From Sorangium cellulosum So ce56 (lineage in GTDB: Bacteria > Myxococcota_A > Polyangia > Polyangiales > Polyangiaceae), in assembly GCF_000067165.1 (NCBI RefSeq), contig NC_010162.1, positions 7,261,001 through 7,325,000 of the forward strand: a stretch of DNA of 64,000 bases. Direction: 5' to 3'. The notes under the pieces were generated by a model. The model saw nothing but the letters and a program-made list of their open reading frames with translations, ran no database searches and was not told where the DNA came from. The position numbers were made by a program, and so were the translations under genes. Shown here piece by piece: positions 1-8,925 of this stretch (positions are counted from its first letter, which is position 1; each line of letters starts with the position of its first letter).

Positions 1-1447
1 CGGGCGCGCCGCTCTCCAGCTCGATCGTGTGGACGGGTGTCTCCGGATCGTCGAGCCGCCAGATCCGGACCGCGTCGGACACCGAAACGGCCCAGGTGTC
101 GTCGGACCCGAACGTGCAGGCCGACACCTTGGCGTCGTGCGAGAGCGTCGCGGTGCGGACGCCGCGCGCGCGGTCCCAGAGCTCGACGTTCGACGCGACG
201 GGGAGCATCACCGTCTTTCCGTCGCGCGAGACCGCCGCCGCGCCCTGGGGAGAGATCGCGCCGTTCGCGAAGATCGCCTTGCCCTCGTCGGTGATCTCGC
301 GTACGACGACGGCGTTTTCGGGCGCGACGAGGAGCAGCTCTCCCTGCGGGAGGTTCGCGAGCACCGCTGCGCCGCTCGCGCGCCGCTCGCTGACCGCGCC
401 GTCGGTCCTTCGCCAGGACCAGATCCCCGACGAGCCGGCGACGACGACGCGTTCGCGGCTCAGCGCGATCGCGCGTGGCGCGTCGATCCCGAGCTCGCTC
501 GACGCCGGCGCACCGTCCGAGGTCCAGATGCCGATGCCGGACGCCGTCGAGCCCGCGGCGAGCCACTTCCCGTCGCGCGAGAGCGCCATCGCGGGGCCCT
601 GGCCGTACGCGTGGTGGCGAGGCGTGCGGACGCGACGGATCTCCGCGCCGCTGCGGTTCCACCAGCGAAAGTAGCGATCGTTGCCTTGCGAGACCACCGT
701 CTTGCCGTCGGCCAGGAACGCGAGCCAGCGACAGCCGGCCGGCCCCCGGTCCTGCTCGCCCGAGCCGTCATCTTCCTGGAAGCGATGCGAGCCCAGGAAG
801 CGCACGGGCTCGAGCGATGCGCCGTCCCAGAGGCGGACGTCGCCTTGTCCGTGGCCGCCGGCGAGCACGCTGCCCTCGGGTGAGAACGCGAGTACGAGGA
901 TCTTGGAGCTCTTTCGCTGGGCGAGCTCCTTCTTCGACTCGCGATCGAAGACGCGGACGATGCCCTTCTGTCCGCCGGTCGCGAACGTCGCTCCGTCGGG
1001 TGAGAAGGCGAACGCGAAGATCTCCCCTGCGGGCTCGCTCAGCTCGTGAAGTCGTTTGCCGGTACGCGCGTCGAAGACGCTGGCGACGGAGTCTCCGCCG
1101 TAGGTCGCGACGATCGCGCCGTCGGCGCTCACGGTCGCGAAGGCGAACTTCTTCGTCGCCTTCTCTCCGAGCTTCCACGAGAGCTCGCCGTCCTGGCCCA
1201 GGCGCGCGATGGATCCACGCTCCCACAGGAGAAGGTCGCCGTCAGGCAACGCGGAGACGCCAGTGAAGCGACCGGTCACCGTCTGCTCGTCGAGGGCACG
1301 ACCGTCGTCGACGGCGAAGCGATGCACCTTCGTACGCTTCTCGCCGGTCACGAGAGCCACGAGCGTTGTGGAGTCCGGAGAAAAATCGAGACCAGTGAAG
1401 TTGCCGGGCGCGTTGAAGCGGGTGGCGCCGAAGACCTGTCGGAGCAT
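1..1447 (-). CDS. WD40-repeat protein, C-terminal end outside window
   Basis: Reading the minus strand from ATG at 1447 gives at least 482 codons without a stop, running off the left edge. Repeated blades are visible, with WD-type units such as GDVRLWDGA, FRWWNRSG and AVRIWRLDD and many DGK/SPDG turns, so it is a beta-propeller scaffold. I see no enzymatic domain in the part present. The N-terminus (MLRQVFGATRF) has no signal peptide, so a cytoplasmic location is likely. The missing 3' part could carry another domain. No convincing Shine-Dalgarno precedes the ATG. The gene is divergent from the lipoprotein gene at 1.7 kb, with about 250 bp between the starts. The binding partner is unknown. 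Confidence 0.85.
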   Translation of the reverse strand, partial: MLRQVFGATRFNAPGNFTGLDFSPDSTTLVALVTGEKRTKVHRFAVDDGRALDEQTVTGRFTGVSALPDGDLLLWERGSIARLGQDGELSWKLGEKATKKFAFATVSADGAIVATYGGDSVASVFDARTGKRLHELSEPAGEIFAFAFSPDGATFATGGQKGIVRVFDRESKKELAQRKSSKILVLAFSPEGSVLAGGHGQGDVRLWDGASLEPVRFLGSHRFQEDDGSGEQDRGPAGCRWLAFLADGKTVVSQGNDRYFRWWNRSGAEIRRVRTPRHHAYGQGPAMALSRDGKWLAAGSTASGIGIWTSDGAPASSELGIDAPRAIALSRERVVVAGSSGIWSWRRTDGAVSERRASGAAVLANLPQGELLLVAPENAVVVREITDEGKAIFANGAISPQGAAAVSRDGKTVMLPVASNVELWDRARGVRTATLSHDAKVSACTFGSDDTWAVSVSDAVRIWRLDDPETPVHTIELESGAP

Positions 1448-1701
1448 CGAACCGAATCTAATTCGGATCCGTTGCCTTTCAGCGCTCCATCGGTCGTCAT
1501 TCTCGGACGTGCGAGCCGGCGCGCACATGGGGTGACCATCGGGGTTCGACAGGCGTCGATGTCGCGGCCGAGCCCACCGCGATCGAGGACGAAGCGGCGA
1601 CGTTCGCGGCCGGGGCGCTGGCCGTCTCGTTCCACGCCATGTCCGCGTGGCATTCGGGTGACCGGCTACCGGTCCGGCCGCGGATCGGGTACTTGGTCTC
1701 G

Positions 1702-2559
1702 GTGACGCGCCATCTGCTCGGCCTCTCCGCGCTGATCTCCGGTCTCGTCCTCGCCGGATGCAACGCGATCTCGGGTATCGGCAGCCTGACCTTCGACGGC
1801 GTGGGCGCCAGCGGAGGAGGCGGCGCCCCGCCTGGCGATGGGGGTGGCGGGCCGGGCGGCGGCGGCGGTGAGGCGGGCGGCGGCGGTGAGGCGGGCGGCG
1901 CGAGCGGCGGCGGTGAGGCGGGCGGCGCGGGCGGCGGCGGTGGTGCGGGCGGCGCGGGCGGCGGCGGCGCGTGCGACGGGGAGCCGTGCCCGGTGCCGAC
2001 AGGCGTCGACGTCGTGGAGCAGACCTACACCGAGCTGCGCGGCAGCCCCGGTACGGCCACCCCTGCCATGGACCGGTGCCCGGAGAGCCAGGTGCTCCTC
2101 GGGTTTCGGGGGTCCCTCGGACCGCTGGGGGAGTCGCTCATCCATGCCAAGATCCAGGCGCAGTGCGGCCACCTGGAGCTCACGGGAGGCGGCCCGTACA
2201 CCATCACCACGATGCCCGGCGACGTGACCCCTTTCCGGGGCAGCGAGGGCACCGAGCCCTGGGAGATGGTGTGCCCGGAGAACGAGGTGGTGGTGGGCTT
2301 CAGCGGTTGGTCTGGCAGGTACCTCGATCTCCTCTTCATCGCTTGCGCGCCGCTCCTCGTGACGGGACCTCCCGGCGATCTCCGCGTCGAGCTCGGCCCC
2401 GTCACGTGGCCGGACGGCGTGGGCGGCGACGGCGGCGGCGAGTTCCCGGACACCTTCTGCGGTGCAGACCAGGTCGCGAACCTCGTTCAGACCGTCGTCG
2501 AGGGCGGAGCCATCGGCGCCTTCGGCCTGGGCTGCACGACGCCCTCGCTCACGTACTGA
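1702..2559 (+). CDS. Gly-rich secreted lipoprotein with three Cys-bounded repeats
   Basis: A GTG start at 1702 gives a compact lipoprotein signal, with hydrophobic LLGLSALISG followed by the lipobox LVLAGC (lipidated Cys about residue 20). An ATG at 1639 in the same frame is the alternative; neither has a clear ribosome site. The mature protein starts with about 70 residues of Gly/Ala/Glu-rich linker, encoded by short GGCGGCGGTGAGGCG-type repeats at 1855-1970. About 180 residues follow, with three related units of the type CPE..V.VGF.G..G..LD.L...C. The threefold Cys-bounded pattern recalls vitelline-membrane-outer-layer-I-like prisms, but this is only a resemblance. It is probably a surface lipoprotein of unknown ligand. 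It converges with the metalloprotease gene across a strong hairpin. Confidence 0.75.
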   Translation: MTRHLLGLSALISGLVLAGCNAISGIGSLTFDGVGASGGGGAPPGDGGGGPGGGGGEAGGGGEAGGASGGGEAGGAGGGGGAGGAGGGGACDGEPCPVPTGVDVVEQTYTELRGSPGTATPAMDRCPESQVLLGFRGSLGPLGESLIHAKIQAQCGHLELTGGGPYTITTMPGDVTPFRGSEGTEPWEMVCPENEVVVGFSGWSGRYLDLLFIACAPLLVTGPPGDLRVELGPVTWPDGVGGDGGGEFPDTFCGADQVANLVQTVVEGGAIGAFGLGCTTPSLTY

Positions 2560-2605
2560 ACCGCCCGCGCCTGCGCCGGGGGCGCGCTCTTCATGCGTCA
2601 GGTGC

Positions 2606-2642
2606 GAGAGCTGTTGCGATCCGACGGATCGCAACAGCTCTC
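2606..2642. terminator. Bidirectional hairpin between convergent genes
   Basis: A perfect 17-bp inverted repeat (GAGAGCTGTTGCGATCC and its complement) is separated by 3 nt. It lies 47 bp after the stop of the lipoprotein gene and 19 bp before the stop of the convergent metalloprotease gene. There is no strong T run, so termination is inferred from position and symmetry. Confidence 0.75.
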
Positions 2643-2660
2643 TCCCGCGGAATCGCTCCG

Positions 2661-3533
2661 TCAGAACCCGATGTCCTCGCGGATGGCGACCACGATCTTG
2701 CAATGGTTCACGAGATCGTCCGTCGTCTTGACCTCGGTCGTGTAGTTGAGACCGTACGGCCAGAAGTGCTGCGTGTCCGCGTGCACGACGTCGCTCTCGT
2801 TGCCCGTGATGGCCCTGAGCTGGCGCGTCGCCGCCTCGCCCGTGAAGACGCCGTCCACCACCAGCGCGCCGAACTCGCGGCTGCCGACCCCCAGGGTGTG
2901 ACCGATCTCGTGCATCGCTGTGATGTAGTTCATGGAGCTCGTCGCGCCGAACCGGATGGACCCATTGACGTTGCCATCGGCCGTCGCGACCGACGGCACG
3001 TAGGACACCGACAGGCGCTTCTCGATGCTCGTTTGACAGTTGTAGTACGACAGCGCCTCGTCCATCGCGCTCGTGATCTTGTCGTACGCAGACTGCTGCT
3101 CCGCCGTCGGCGAGGCGACCTTCGCGAGCGTGTAGGTGATTCCCCCCGTCCCCGGGCAGCCGGCGCCCGCGCCGCCCGCGCCGCCGTCGCCCGCGCCGCC
3201 CGTTCCCGCTTCGCCCGCGCCCGCGCCGCCGTCGCCCGCGCCGCCCGTTCCCGCTTCGCCCGCACCGCCGGTGCCCGCTTCGCCCGCGCCGCCGGTGCCC
3301 GCTTCGCCCGCGCCCGCGCCGCCGCTCTCCGAGGCGCTGCCGCCCGTTCCACCGTCTCCGCCTCCGCCGGTCGCGCCGCCTCCCGAGGTGTGTCCGCCGG
3401 AAGCCGCGGCGCCGCCGCTCCCGCTGGCGACGCTGCCGGCGTCCGCGGGGCTGTCACCCGAGCCCGCGCACGCGACCGGACCAGCCGCCGCGAGCGCGAG
3501 CAGAACGATGTGGGTCGCCAGGTGCCTCAGCAT
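2661..3533 (-). CDS. Gly-rich lipoprotein, putative zinc metalloprotease
   Basis: The ATG at 3533 is preceded by GGAAGGAG at good spacing, which decides against the upstream ATG at 3590. The 290-aa product begins MLRHLATHIVLLALAAAG with lipobox PVACAG. A low-complexity Gly/Ala/Thr/Glu stalk of about 100 residues (GEAGTGGA units, DNA repeats at 3166-3330) leads to a globular domain with a zincin signature, MHEIGHTLGVGS. The position that is His or Asp in classical metzincins (HExxHxxGxxH/D) is Ser. The third zinc ligand may instead be the His of QHFWPYGLNY about 40 residues on. A secreted, membrane-anchored peptidase or binding protein is likely; the substrate is unknown. Confidence 0.75.
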   Translation of the reverse strand: MLRHLATHIVLLALAAAGPVACAGSGDSPADAGSVASGSGGAAASGGHTSGGGATGGGGDGGTGGSASESGGAGAGEAGTGGAGEAGTGGAGEAGTGGAGDGGAGAGEAGTGGAGDGGAGGAGAGCPGTGGITYTLAKVASPTAEQQSAYDKITSAMDEALSYYNCQTSIEKRLSVSYVPSVATADGNVNGSIRFGATSSMNYITAMHEIGHTLGVGSREFGALVVDGVFTGEAATRQLRAITGNESDVVHADTQHFWPYGLNYTTEVKTTDDLVNHCKIVVAIREDIGF

Positions 3534-4093
3534 GTTTCGTGCTCCTTCCACAAAGGATTGAAAAGCATTGAATCGTCGCTCACCGCCCAAGGAACGCTCT
3601 CGGATCCCCGCGCGCGTCGAGCGCCGGCGAAGTCCGCGTCACCGCCCTCTCACCGGCCGTGCCAGAGGTCAACTCGCCGCTGTTCACCGCGACTCGCTCG
3701 GTCGTCGCGACAGCAGCCACGATAGAAGATTGTAGCCGAATCGAACATTCAGGCGGAGCTCGGCCGCTGCCCCGCGAGGAGCGCGCTTGCGCACGTCGGC
3801 CCGTCTCCCCGGAGCCGCGCCCCACGGAGCCGGCCGGGCGCGAGCGTCTTCCGGGGTTTCTTCGCCGAAGCGCCGGAACCCGATCGGCATCGACGGACGT
3901 CGACGGAGGTCCACCCTATATGAACCAACGTGAGCAGCGAGGTCGGCCGTGGACAAGCAGTGCTGACGAGATCGACAGCCGCTGTGTCCAGGCGCTTCAT
4001 CGATGAGGCAGGCCGATCGGCGCAGCGCGTTGCCCTCCTCGGCTCATGCCCGCTCCCGCGGTCGCGCCGGGCCGCCCGGCGGAGGGAGATGGG
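3534..4093. other. Intergenic region between divergent genes
   Basis: 560 bp separate the metalloprotease start from the kinase/cyclase start. The part next to the metalloprotease (about 3550-3590) is less GC-rich and probably holds its promoter. I see no ORF, repeat or clear operator that I can support. Confidence 0.5.
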
Positions 4094-7000
4094 ATGAGCC
4101 GCAGCGCCATCGCCTCGGGCGCCGTGTTCCAGGAGCGCTACGAGATCATCTCCGCGCTGCGCGAGAGCGGCTTCGCCGACGTCTACAAGGGGCGTCAGCT
4201 CGCCACCGGACAGCCGGTGGCCATCAAGGTCATGCACCCGATCCGGGGCAGCAAGTCCGCCGACGTCGCGCGGCGCTGCGCCCGCTTCCACCAGGAGGCG
4301 CGGTTCTGCGCGCAGCTCCACCACCCCAACATCGTCCGGCTCATCGACGCCGGACAGACGGACGACGGCACCCTCTACACCATCTTCGAGTTCGTGCCCG
4401 GCCAGAACCTGGCGGAGGTGCTTGCCGAAGAGATCGCCCTCGATCCGCGCGAGGCGCGGTACCTGATGCTCCAGGTCCTCGACGCCCTCGGCTGCGCCCA
4501 CGGGCAGAACGTCGTCCACCGCGACCTCAAGCCCAGCAACATCATGATCGTCTCGACCGGGGCGCGGCGAAACGCGCTGGTGCTCGACTTCGGCATCGGC
4601 GCGGTCATCGCCGGGGCCATGGAGGGCGTGGATCCCAAGCTCACCCCGAGCAACGAGATCCTCTGCACGCCCGCCTACGCGGCGCCGGAGCAGCTCCTCG
4701 GACAGCCGGTGAGCGTGCGTTCGGACCTGTACGCCTGGGGGCTCGTCTTCCTCGAGTGCCTCACCGGCAGGCCGTCGATCACCGGCAGGTCGCTGCAAGA
4801 GGTGCTCTTCCGGCAGGCCAGCCCCGAGCCGATCCCGATCCCCCCGGCGCTCCTCGGGCACCCGCTCGGCGCCCTCCTCCGGCGCGCGACCCTCAAGGAC
4901 ATGGCCGCGCGCGTCGTCACGGCCTCGAGCCTGCTGCGCGAGCTCGAGGCCTGCGACGTGGATGCGCTGAGCCGCGAGGACCTCGTCGAGCCCGCGCGAG
5001 CGCCCCGCTCGCCGCCGGCCCCGAGCCGAGGCGCGGAGGACGCGAGCCCGTGGCGCGGCGTCGCGAGCGAGACGGCGCCGCTCGACGCGCCCTCGCGGGA
5101 GTTCCGGGCGCCGCCGAGCGGCCACGCGGCGGCCGAGACGATGCCGTCTCCGGCCACGCCCCGGCGCGTGGACGCGCCGGCCCCGACGGAGCCAGAGGCA
5201 CCGGCGCTGGAGCGACCCGACGGCGAGCGGCGGCCCCTCACCGTCGTCTGCTGCACCTTCACGGCCTCGGGCCCGGGGCTGAAGACCACCGACGTCGAGG
5301 AGATCGACGATCTGCTCGACGAGCAACAGGACGCCTGCGCCGAGATCGCCCGCCGCCACCGGGGGCGCTTCGCCGGCGCGCTGGGGGATCAGGTCCTCTT
5401 GCACTTCGGCTATCCCTCCGCGCAGGAGGACGACGCCCGGCGCGCCGCCCGCGCGGCGCTGGAGGTCGTGGCGGACGTGGCGGCGCGCAGCGCGCAGCTC
5501 ACGGCGGCGCGGGGCGTGGCGCTCGAGGTCCGGATCGGGCTCCACACCGGCCTCGTGGTCGCCGGCCAGATCCATCGGTACACGCAGCACCTCGGGACGA
5601 CACCGCAGATCGCGGCCCGGCTGAGCGCGGCCGCGGCGCCGGGCACGGTCGTGGTCAGCGGCGAGACCTTCAGGCTCCTCCGGAGCCGGTTCGCGCTCGA
5701 GCCGATGGCGCCGCCCGATCTCTCGTCCGTCGCGCGCCCGCTCGCGATCTACCGCATGGGGCAGGAGATCCCTCCCCCGGCCCAGGACCAGGACATCGCC
5801 GGCCGCGACACCGAGCCGCTGATCGGGAGGAGCCAGGAGCTCGATCTCCTGCTCCAGCGCTGGGGCCAGGTCCGGCAGGGCATCGGGCAGAGCATCCTCG
5901 TCACCGGCGGCCCCGGGATCGGCAAGTCGCGCCTCACCGGGGAGCTCGTCCGGCGGCTCCACGGCGAGCGGCACAGCTGCCTGGAGTGCCGCTGCGTGCC
6001 CGATCAGCGGAGCAGCGCGCTCTACCCGTTGATCGAGCTCCTGGAGCGGTTGATCGAGACGGGCCGGGACGACGCGCCGGGGCGCCGGCTCGCCCGGCTC
6101 GAGGCGCTCCTCTCGCGCCGCGGCTTCGACCTTCCGGAGATGGTGCCGCTGCTGGCGGCGCTGCTGTCGATCCCCCTGGACGGGCGCTACTCGGCCCCGC
6201 TGGACCCGCCGCCGCGGCAGAAGGAGCGGACGCTGAACGCGCTCGCGACGATGCTCTTCGACATGGCCGAGGAGCAGCCCGTCCTGTTCGTGGTCGAGGA
6301 CCTGCAGTGGGCCGATCCGACGACCCTCGAGTGGCTGGGCGTGATGATCGCCGACGTGCCCTCGGCGCGGCTGATGGCGGTCTTCACCGCGCGGCCCGAG
6401 TTCTCGCCGCCCTGGTCGATGTCGGGCATGCTCCAGATCCAGCTGAGCCGCCTGGATCGGTCGGACGTCGAGCACCTGGTGGCGCGCCTCGCCGGCGGCC
6501 GCGCCCTGCCTGGGCCCGTGCTCTCGCAGGTGGTCGACCGGACCGACGGCGTCCCGCTCTACGTCGAGGAGCTGACGCGGATGGTGCTCGAGTCCGGGGC
6601 GCTCGTGGAGGAGGGGGACCACTACCGCCTCGCCGAGCCGCTCTCGGCGCTCGCGATCCCCACGACGCTGCGGGGACTCCTGGTGGCGCGCCTCGACCGG
6701 CTCGGCAGGGCCAAGGAGACGGCCCGCATCGCCGCGGCGCTCGGCCGGGAGTTCTGCCAGGACGTGCTCTGCGCCGTGTCCGCGCTCGACGGGGAGCAGG
6801 TCCAGGAGGACCTCGAGCGGCTGATGGCCGCGGATCTCATCCACAGGAAGCGGCGGCTGAACAACCCGACGTACCAGTTCAAGCACGTGCTCATCCGGGA
6901 CGCGGCCTACGAGTCGCTCTCGAAGCGGAGCCGGCGGAAGGTGCACGCGATCATCGCCCGGACGCTCGAGGCGCGCTTCCCCGAGATCGTCGCGGCGCGG

Positions 7001-8323
7001 CCCAACCTGCTCGCGCACCACCACGCGGCGGCCGAGCAGCTGGAGCGGGCGATCGCGTACGCGGAGATCGCGGCGGAGCGCGCGCTGAAGCGGCCCGCGA
7101 ACGCCGACGACACCGAGGCGATCGTCCACGTGACGCAGGCGCTCGGCTGGCTGCCGGCGATCGCGGACGCGCGGGAGCGCGCGCTTTCGGAGCTGCGCCT
7201 GAACAGCCTGCTGATCCTGGCGCTCGTACGCCGGCGCGGGTACATGCCGAGGGAGCTCGAGGCGGCGGTCCACCGCTGCGAGGAGCTGAGCGACGAGCTC
7301 GGGGAGAGCTCGATGACCCCGCCGACGCTCTGGGCGATGTTCTGGTACCACCACATGCGGAGCCATCGCCGCGAGGCGCGGGCGATAGCAGAGCGGTGGC
7401 TCGACCTGGCCAGGCGGTCGCAGGACACCGCGCAGCTGGTCTCGTCGATGGTGCTGCTGGGACAGTGCTCGTTCTTCGAAGGAAAGCTCGCAGAGGCCCG
7501 CCAGCAACTCGATGGCGGCATCGCGCTCTACGACCCTCGGGCACATCGGGAGCACGCCTTCTTCTCCGGCGTCGACGTCAAGGTGTGGGCCCAGTACACG
7601 CTCGCGGTGGTGCTCTACCTGATGGGCTGTCCAGCGCAGGCGCTCGCCCACGGGCAGGCCGCGGTGGCGTGGGCACGCGAGCTCGATCACCTGAACAGCC
7701 TCGGGATGGCGCTGCTCCACCTGGCCGGCGTCTACCACTATGCCCGCGAACGGGAGCAGGTCTCGGCGATGATCGACTCCCTCCTCCGGCTGACGGAGCA
7801 TCATCAGCTCTGGGTCACCGCTCACTGCTGGGCCCTGCGCTGCTGGACTCAGCGGGACCTCGAGCAGCTGAGACAGCACATCGAGACGATCCGGGACGGC
7901 GGCCAGCAGAGCGGCCTACCGTACTGGCTCTCTCTCGTGGCAGAGCTCGAGGCCGAGCGCGGGCAGCACGAGGCCGCGGTGGAGCAGCTCGCGGGCTGCC
8001 TGCTGCTCGCCGAGGAGTCGGGGGACGTGTACTACGTCGCGGAGCTCTACCGCATGAAGGGGCTGTCTCTTCACGCCCTGGGCGCCGGCGCGGAGCAGGA
8101 GAGCGAGCGGTGCTTGCGGCGATCGATCGCCGTGGCGCGGGAGCAGGGCGCGAGGACGTTCGAGCTGCGCTCGACCGTGGCGCTCTGCCAGATGCTCGTG
8201 CAGCAGGCCCGGCGCGACGAGGCGCGCCCCCTGCTCAGGCAGCTCACCGACTGGCCTGTGGAGTGCGCCGATCTTCCCGATTTTGCCACGGTGCGAGCGC
8301 TGCTCCAGGAAGTGACCGATTGA
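4094..8323 (+). CDS. TOMM-system Ser/Thr kinase / cyclase-like / AAA ATPase fusion protein
   Basis: The ATG at 4094 follows GGAGGGAG and is preferred to the ATG at 4046. The protein has 1409 aa. A Hanks kinase (about 12-270) has Lys45, HRD at 142-144 and DFG at 165. A class III nucleotidyl cyclase-like domain (about 375-560) follows, then a large ATPase with Walker A GGPGIGKS (Lys611) and Walker B VLFVVEDLQW, then about 500 residues of helical TPR-like repeats. This layout matches the family called TOMM system kinase/cyclase fusion protein. The next gene is a TOMM precursor, so it likely senses or regulates that RiPP pathway. The first metal-binding Asp expected near the cyclase start (FCDLVGST in relatives) is replaced (VCCTFTAS), so cyclase activity is doubtful. 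Confidence 0.9.
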   Translation: MSRSAIASGAVFQERYEIISALRESGFADVYKGRQLATGQPVAIKVMHPIRGSKSADVARRCARFHQEARFCAQLHHPNIVRLIDAGQTDDGTLYTIFEFVPGQNLAEVLAEEIALDPREARYLMLQVLDALGCAHGQNVVHRDLKPSNIMIVSTGARRNALVLDFGIGAVIAGAMEGVDPKLTPSNEILCTPAYAAPEQLLGQPVSVRSDLYAWGLVFLECLTGRPSITGRSLQEVLFRQASPEPIPIPPALLGHPLGALLRRATLKDMAARVVTASSLLRELEACDVDALSREDLVEPARAPRSPPAPSRGAEDASPWRGVASETAPLDAPSREFRAPPSGHAAAETMPSPATPRRVDAPAPTEPEAPALERPDGERRPLTVVCCTFTASGPGLKTTDVEEIDDLLDEQQDACAEIARRHRGRFAGALGDQVLLHFGYPSAQEDDARRAARAALEVVADVAARSAQLTAARGVALEVRIGLHTGLVVAGQIHRYTQHLGTTPQIAARLSAAAAPGTVVVSGETFRLLRSRFALEPMAPPDLSSVARPLAIYRMGQEIPPPAQDQDIAGRDTEPLIGRSQELDLLLQRWGQVRQGIGQSILVTGGPGIGKSRLTGELVRRLHGERHSCLECRCVPDQRSSALYPLIELLERLIETGRDDAPGRRLARLEALLSRRGFDLPEMVPLLAALLSIPLDGRYSAPLDPPPRQKERTLNALATMLFDMAEEQPVLFVVEDLQWADPTTLEWLGVMIADVPSARLMAVFTARPEFSPPWSMSGMLQIQLSRLDRSDVEHLVARLAGGRALPGPVLSQVVDRTDGVPLYVEELTRMVLESGALVEEGDHYRLAEPLSALAIPTTLRGLLVARLDRLGRAKETARIAAALGREFCQDVLCAVSALDGEQVQEDLERLMAADLIHRKRRLNNPTYQFKHVLIRDAAYESLSKRSRRKVHAIIARTLEARFPEIVAARPNLLAHHHAAAEQLERAIAYAEIAAERALKRPANADDTEAIVHVTQALGWLPAIADARERALSELRLNSLLILALVRRRGYMPRELEAAVHRCEELSDELGESSMTPPTLWAMFWYHHMRSHRREARAIAERWLDLARRSQDTAQLVSSMVLLGQCSFFEGKLAEARQQLDGGIALYDPRAHREHAFFSGVDVKVWAQYTLAVVLYLMGCPAQALAHGQAAVAWARELDHLNSLGMALLHLAGVYHYAREREQVSAMIDSLLRLTEHHQLWVTAHCWALRCWTQRDLEQLRQHIETIRDGGQQSGLPYWLSLVAELEAERGQHEAAVEQLAGCLLLAEESGDVYYVAELYRMKGLSLHALGAGAEQESERCLRRSIAVAREQGARTFELRSTVALCQMLVQQARRDEARPLLRQLTDWPVECADLPDFATVRALLQEVTD

Positions 8324-8474
8324 TCTGCCGCGGCGGCGCCTCGGTCGCTTTCAGCGCACTTGCATCTGCGTTTATTTGCATTGGACGCGCGAAGGGCTCG
8401 ACGGCGCGCGGCGCCGGTTCCATGAGCTCCATATCCCATGCCAGGGCCTGCGGCACCGGCGATTGGAGGTGACC

Positions 8475-8924
8475 ATGTTTTCCCATCAATCATCCAAGTA
8501 CATGTCCAGGATCGCGGAAACCGACGGCGCTCCCGCGCATCTCGACGAGGAGGCGCGCTCTCCGCACGAGCGAGGAGCGATGGAGGAAGGGCTCTTGGAG
8601 CTGGAAGGGGCCTGGTTGCGCGCCGTCGCGCTCTGCTGGGAAGACCCGACGCAGCGCGATCGGTTGAAGAGCGACCCGCGGGGGTACTTGATGGCTCGCT
8701 GCGGCTATGCGTTGCCGCCAGGCGTCGAGCTGACCATCCGCGAGGCGGGGGAGCCAGGCTCGCCGGGCGGCGACGCGCTGCGCTTCTGCGAGCAGCGCAG
8801 GGGCTGGGACCCGTCGGCGGGCGCCATCACGCTCTGTATTCCACCGCCGCCGGAGCTGGAGGATCGGCCCGTCGCGCTGGCCGAGCTCACGAGCGACTCC
8901 GGCTCGTCTTGCATCATCTGCTGA
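8475..8924 (+). CDS. NHLP-type TOMM precursor peptide
   Basis: The start is fixed by GGAGGTGA just before ATG 8475. The 149-aa product has, around residues 45-95, the hallmarks of a nitrile-hydratase-alpha-like leader: WLRAVALCWEDP, RLKSDPRGYL, YALPPGVELTI and ITLCIPPPPEL. It ends in a short polar Ser/Cys tail, ELTSDSGSSCIIC, with no Gly-Gly before it. In this family the leader is bound by the E1-like/YcaO cyclodehydratase and the tail is converted to thiazol(in)e/oxazol(in)e rings. I infer that the modified core lies in the last 10-13 residues, which contain four Ser, one Thr and two Cys. It follows the kinase/cyclase gene by 151 bp and its stop nearly touches that of the convergent amidohydrolase gene. 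Confidence 0.87.
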   Translation: MFSHQSSKYMSRIAETDGAPAHLDEEARSPHERGAMEEGLLELEGAWLRAVALCWEDPTQRDRLKSDPRGYLMARCGYALPPGVELTIREAGEPGSPGGDALRFCEQRRGWDPSAGAITLCIPPPPELEDRPVALAELTSDSGSSCIIC

Positions 8925-8925
8925 G

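Noticed and set aside
3749..7879. 1376-codon open frame on the minus strand across the kinase/cyclase gene
   Set aside because: It is the high-GC antisense shadow of 4094-8323; the plus strand has clear domains and a ribosome site, while this frame is Arg/Pro/Gly-rich without any motif.
8475..8924. Nitrile hydratase alpha subunit
   Set aside because: Too short, lacks the CTLCSC metal site, has the Ser/Cys tail of a RiPP precursor, and lies by a YcaO cyclodehydratase.
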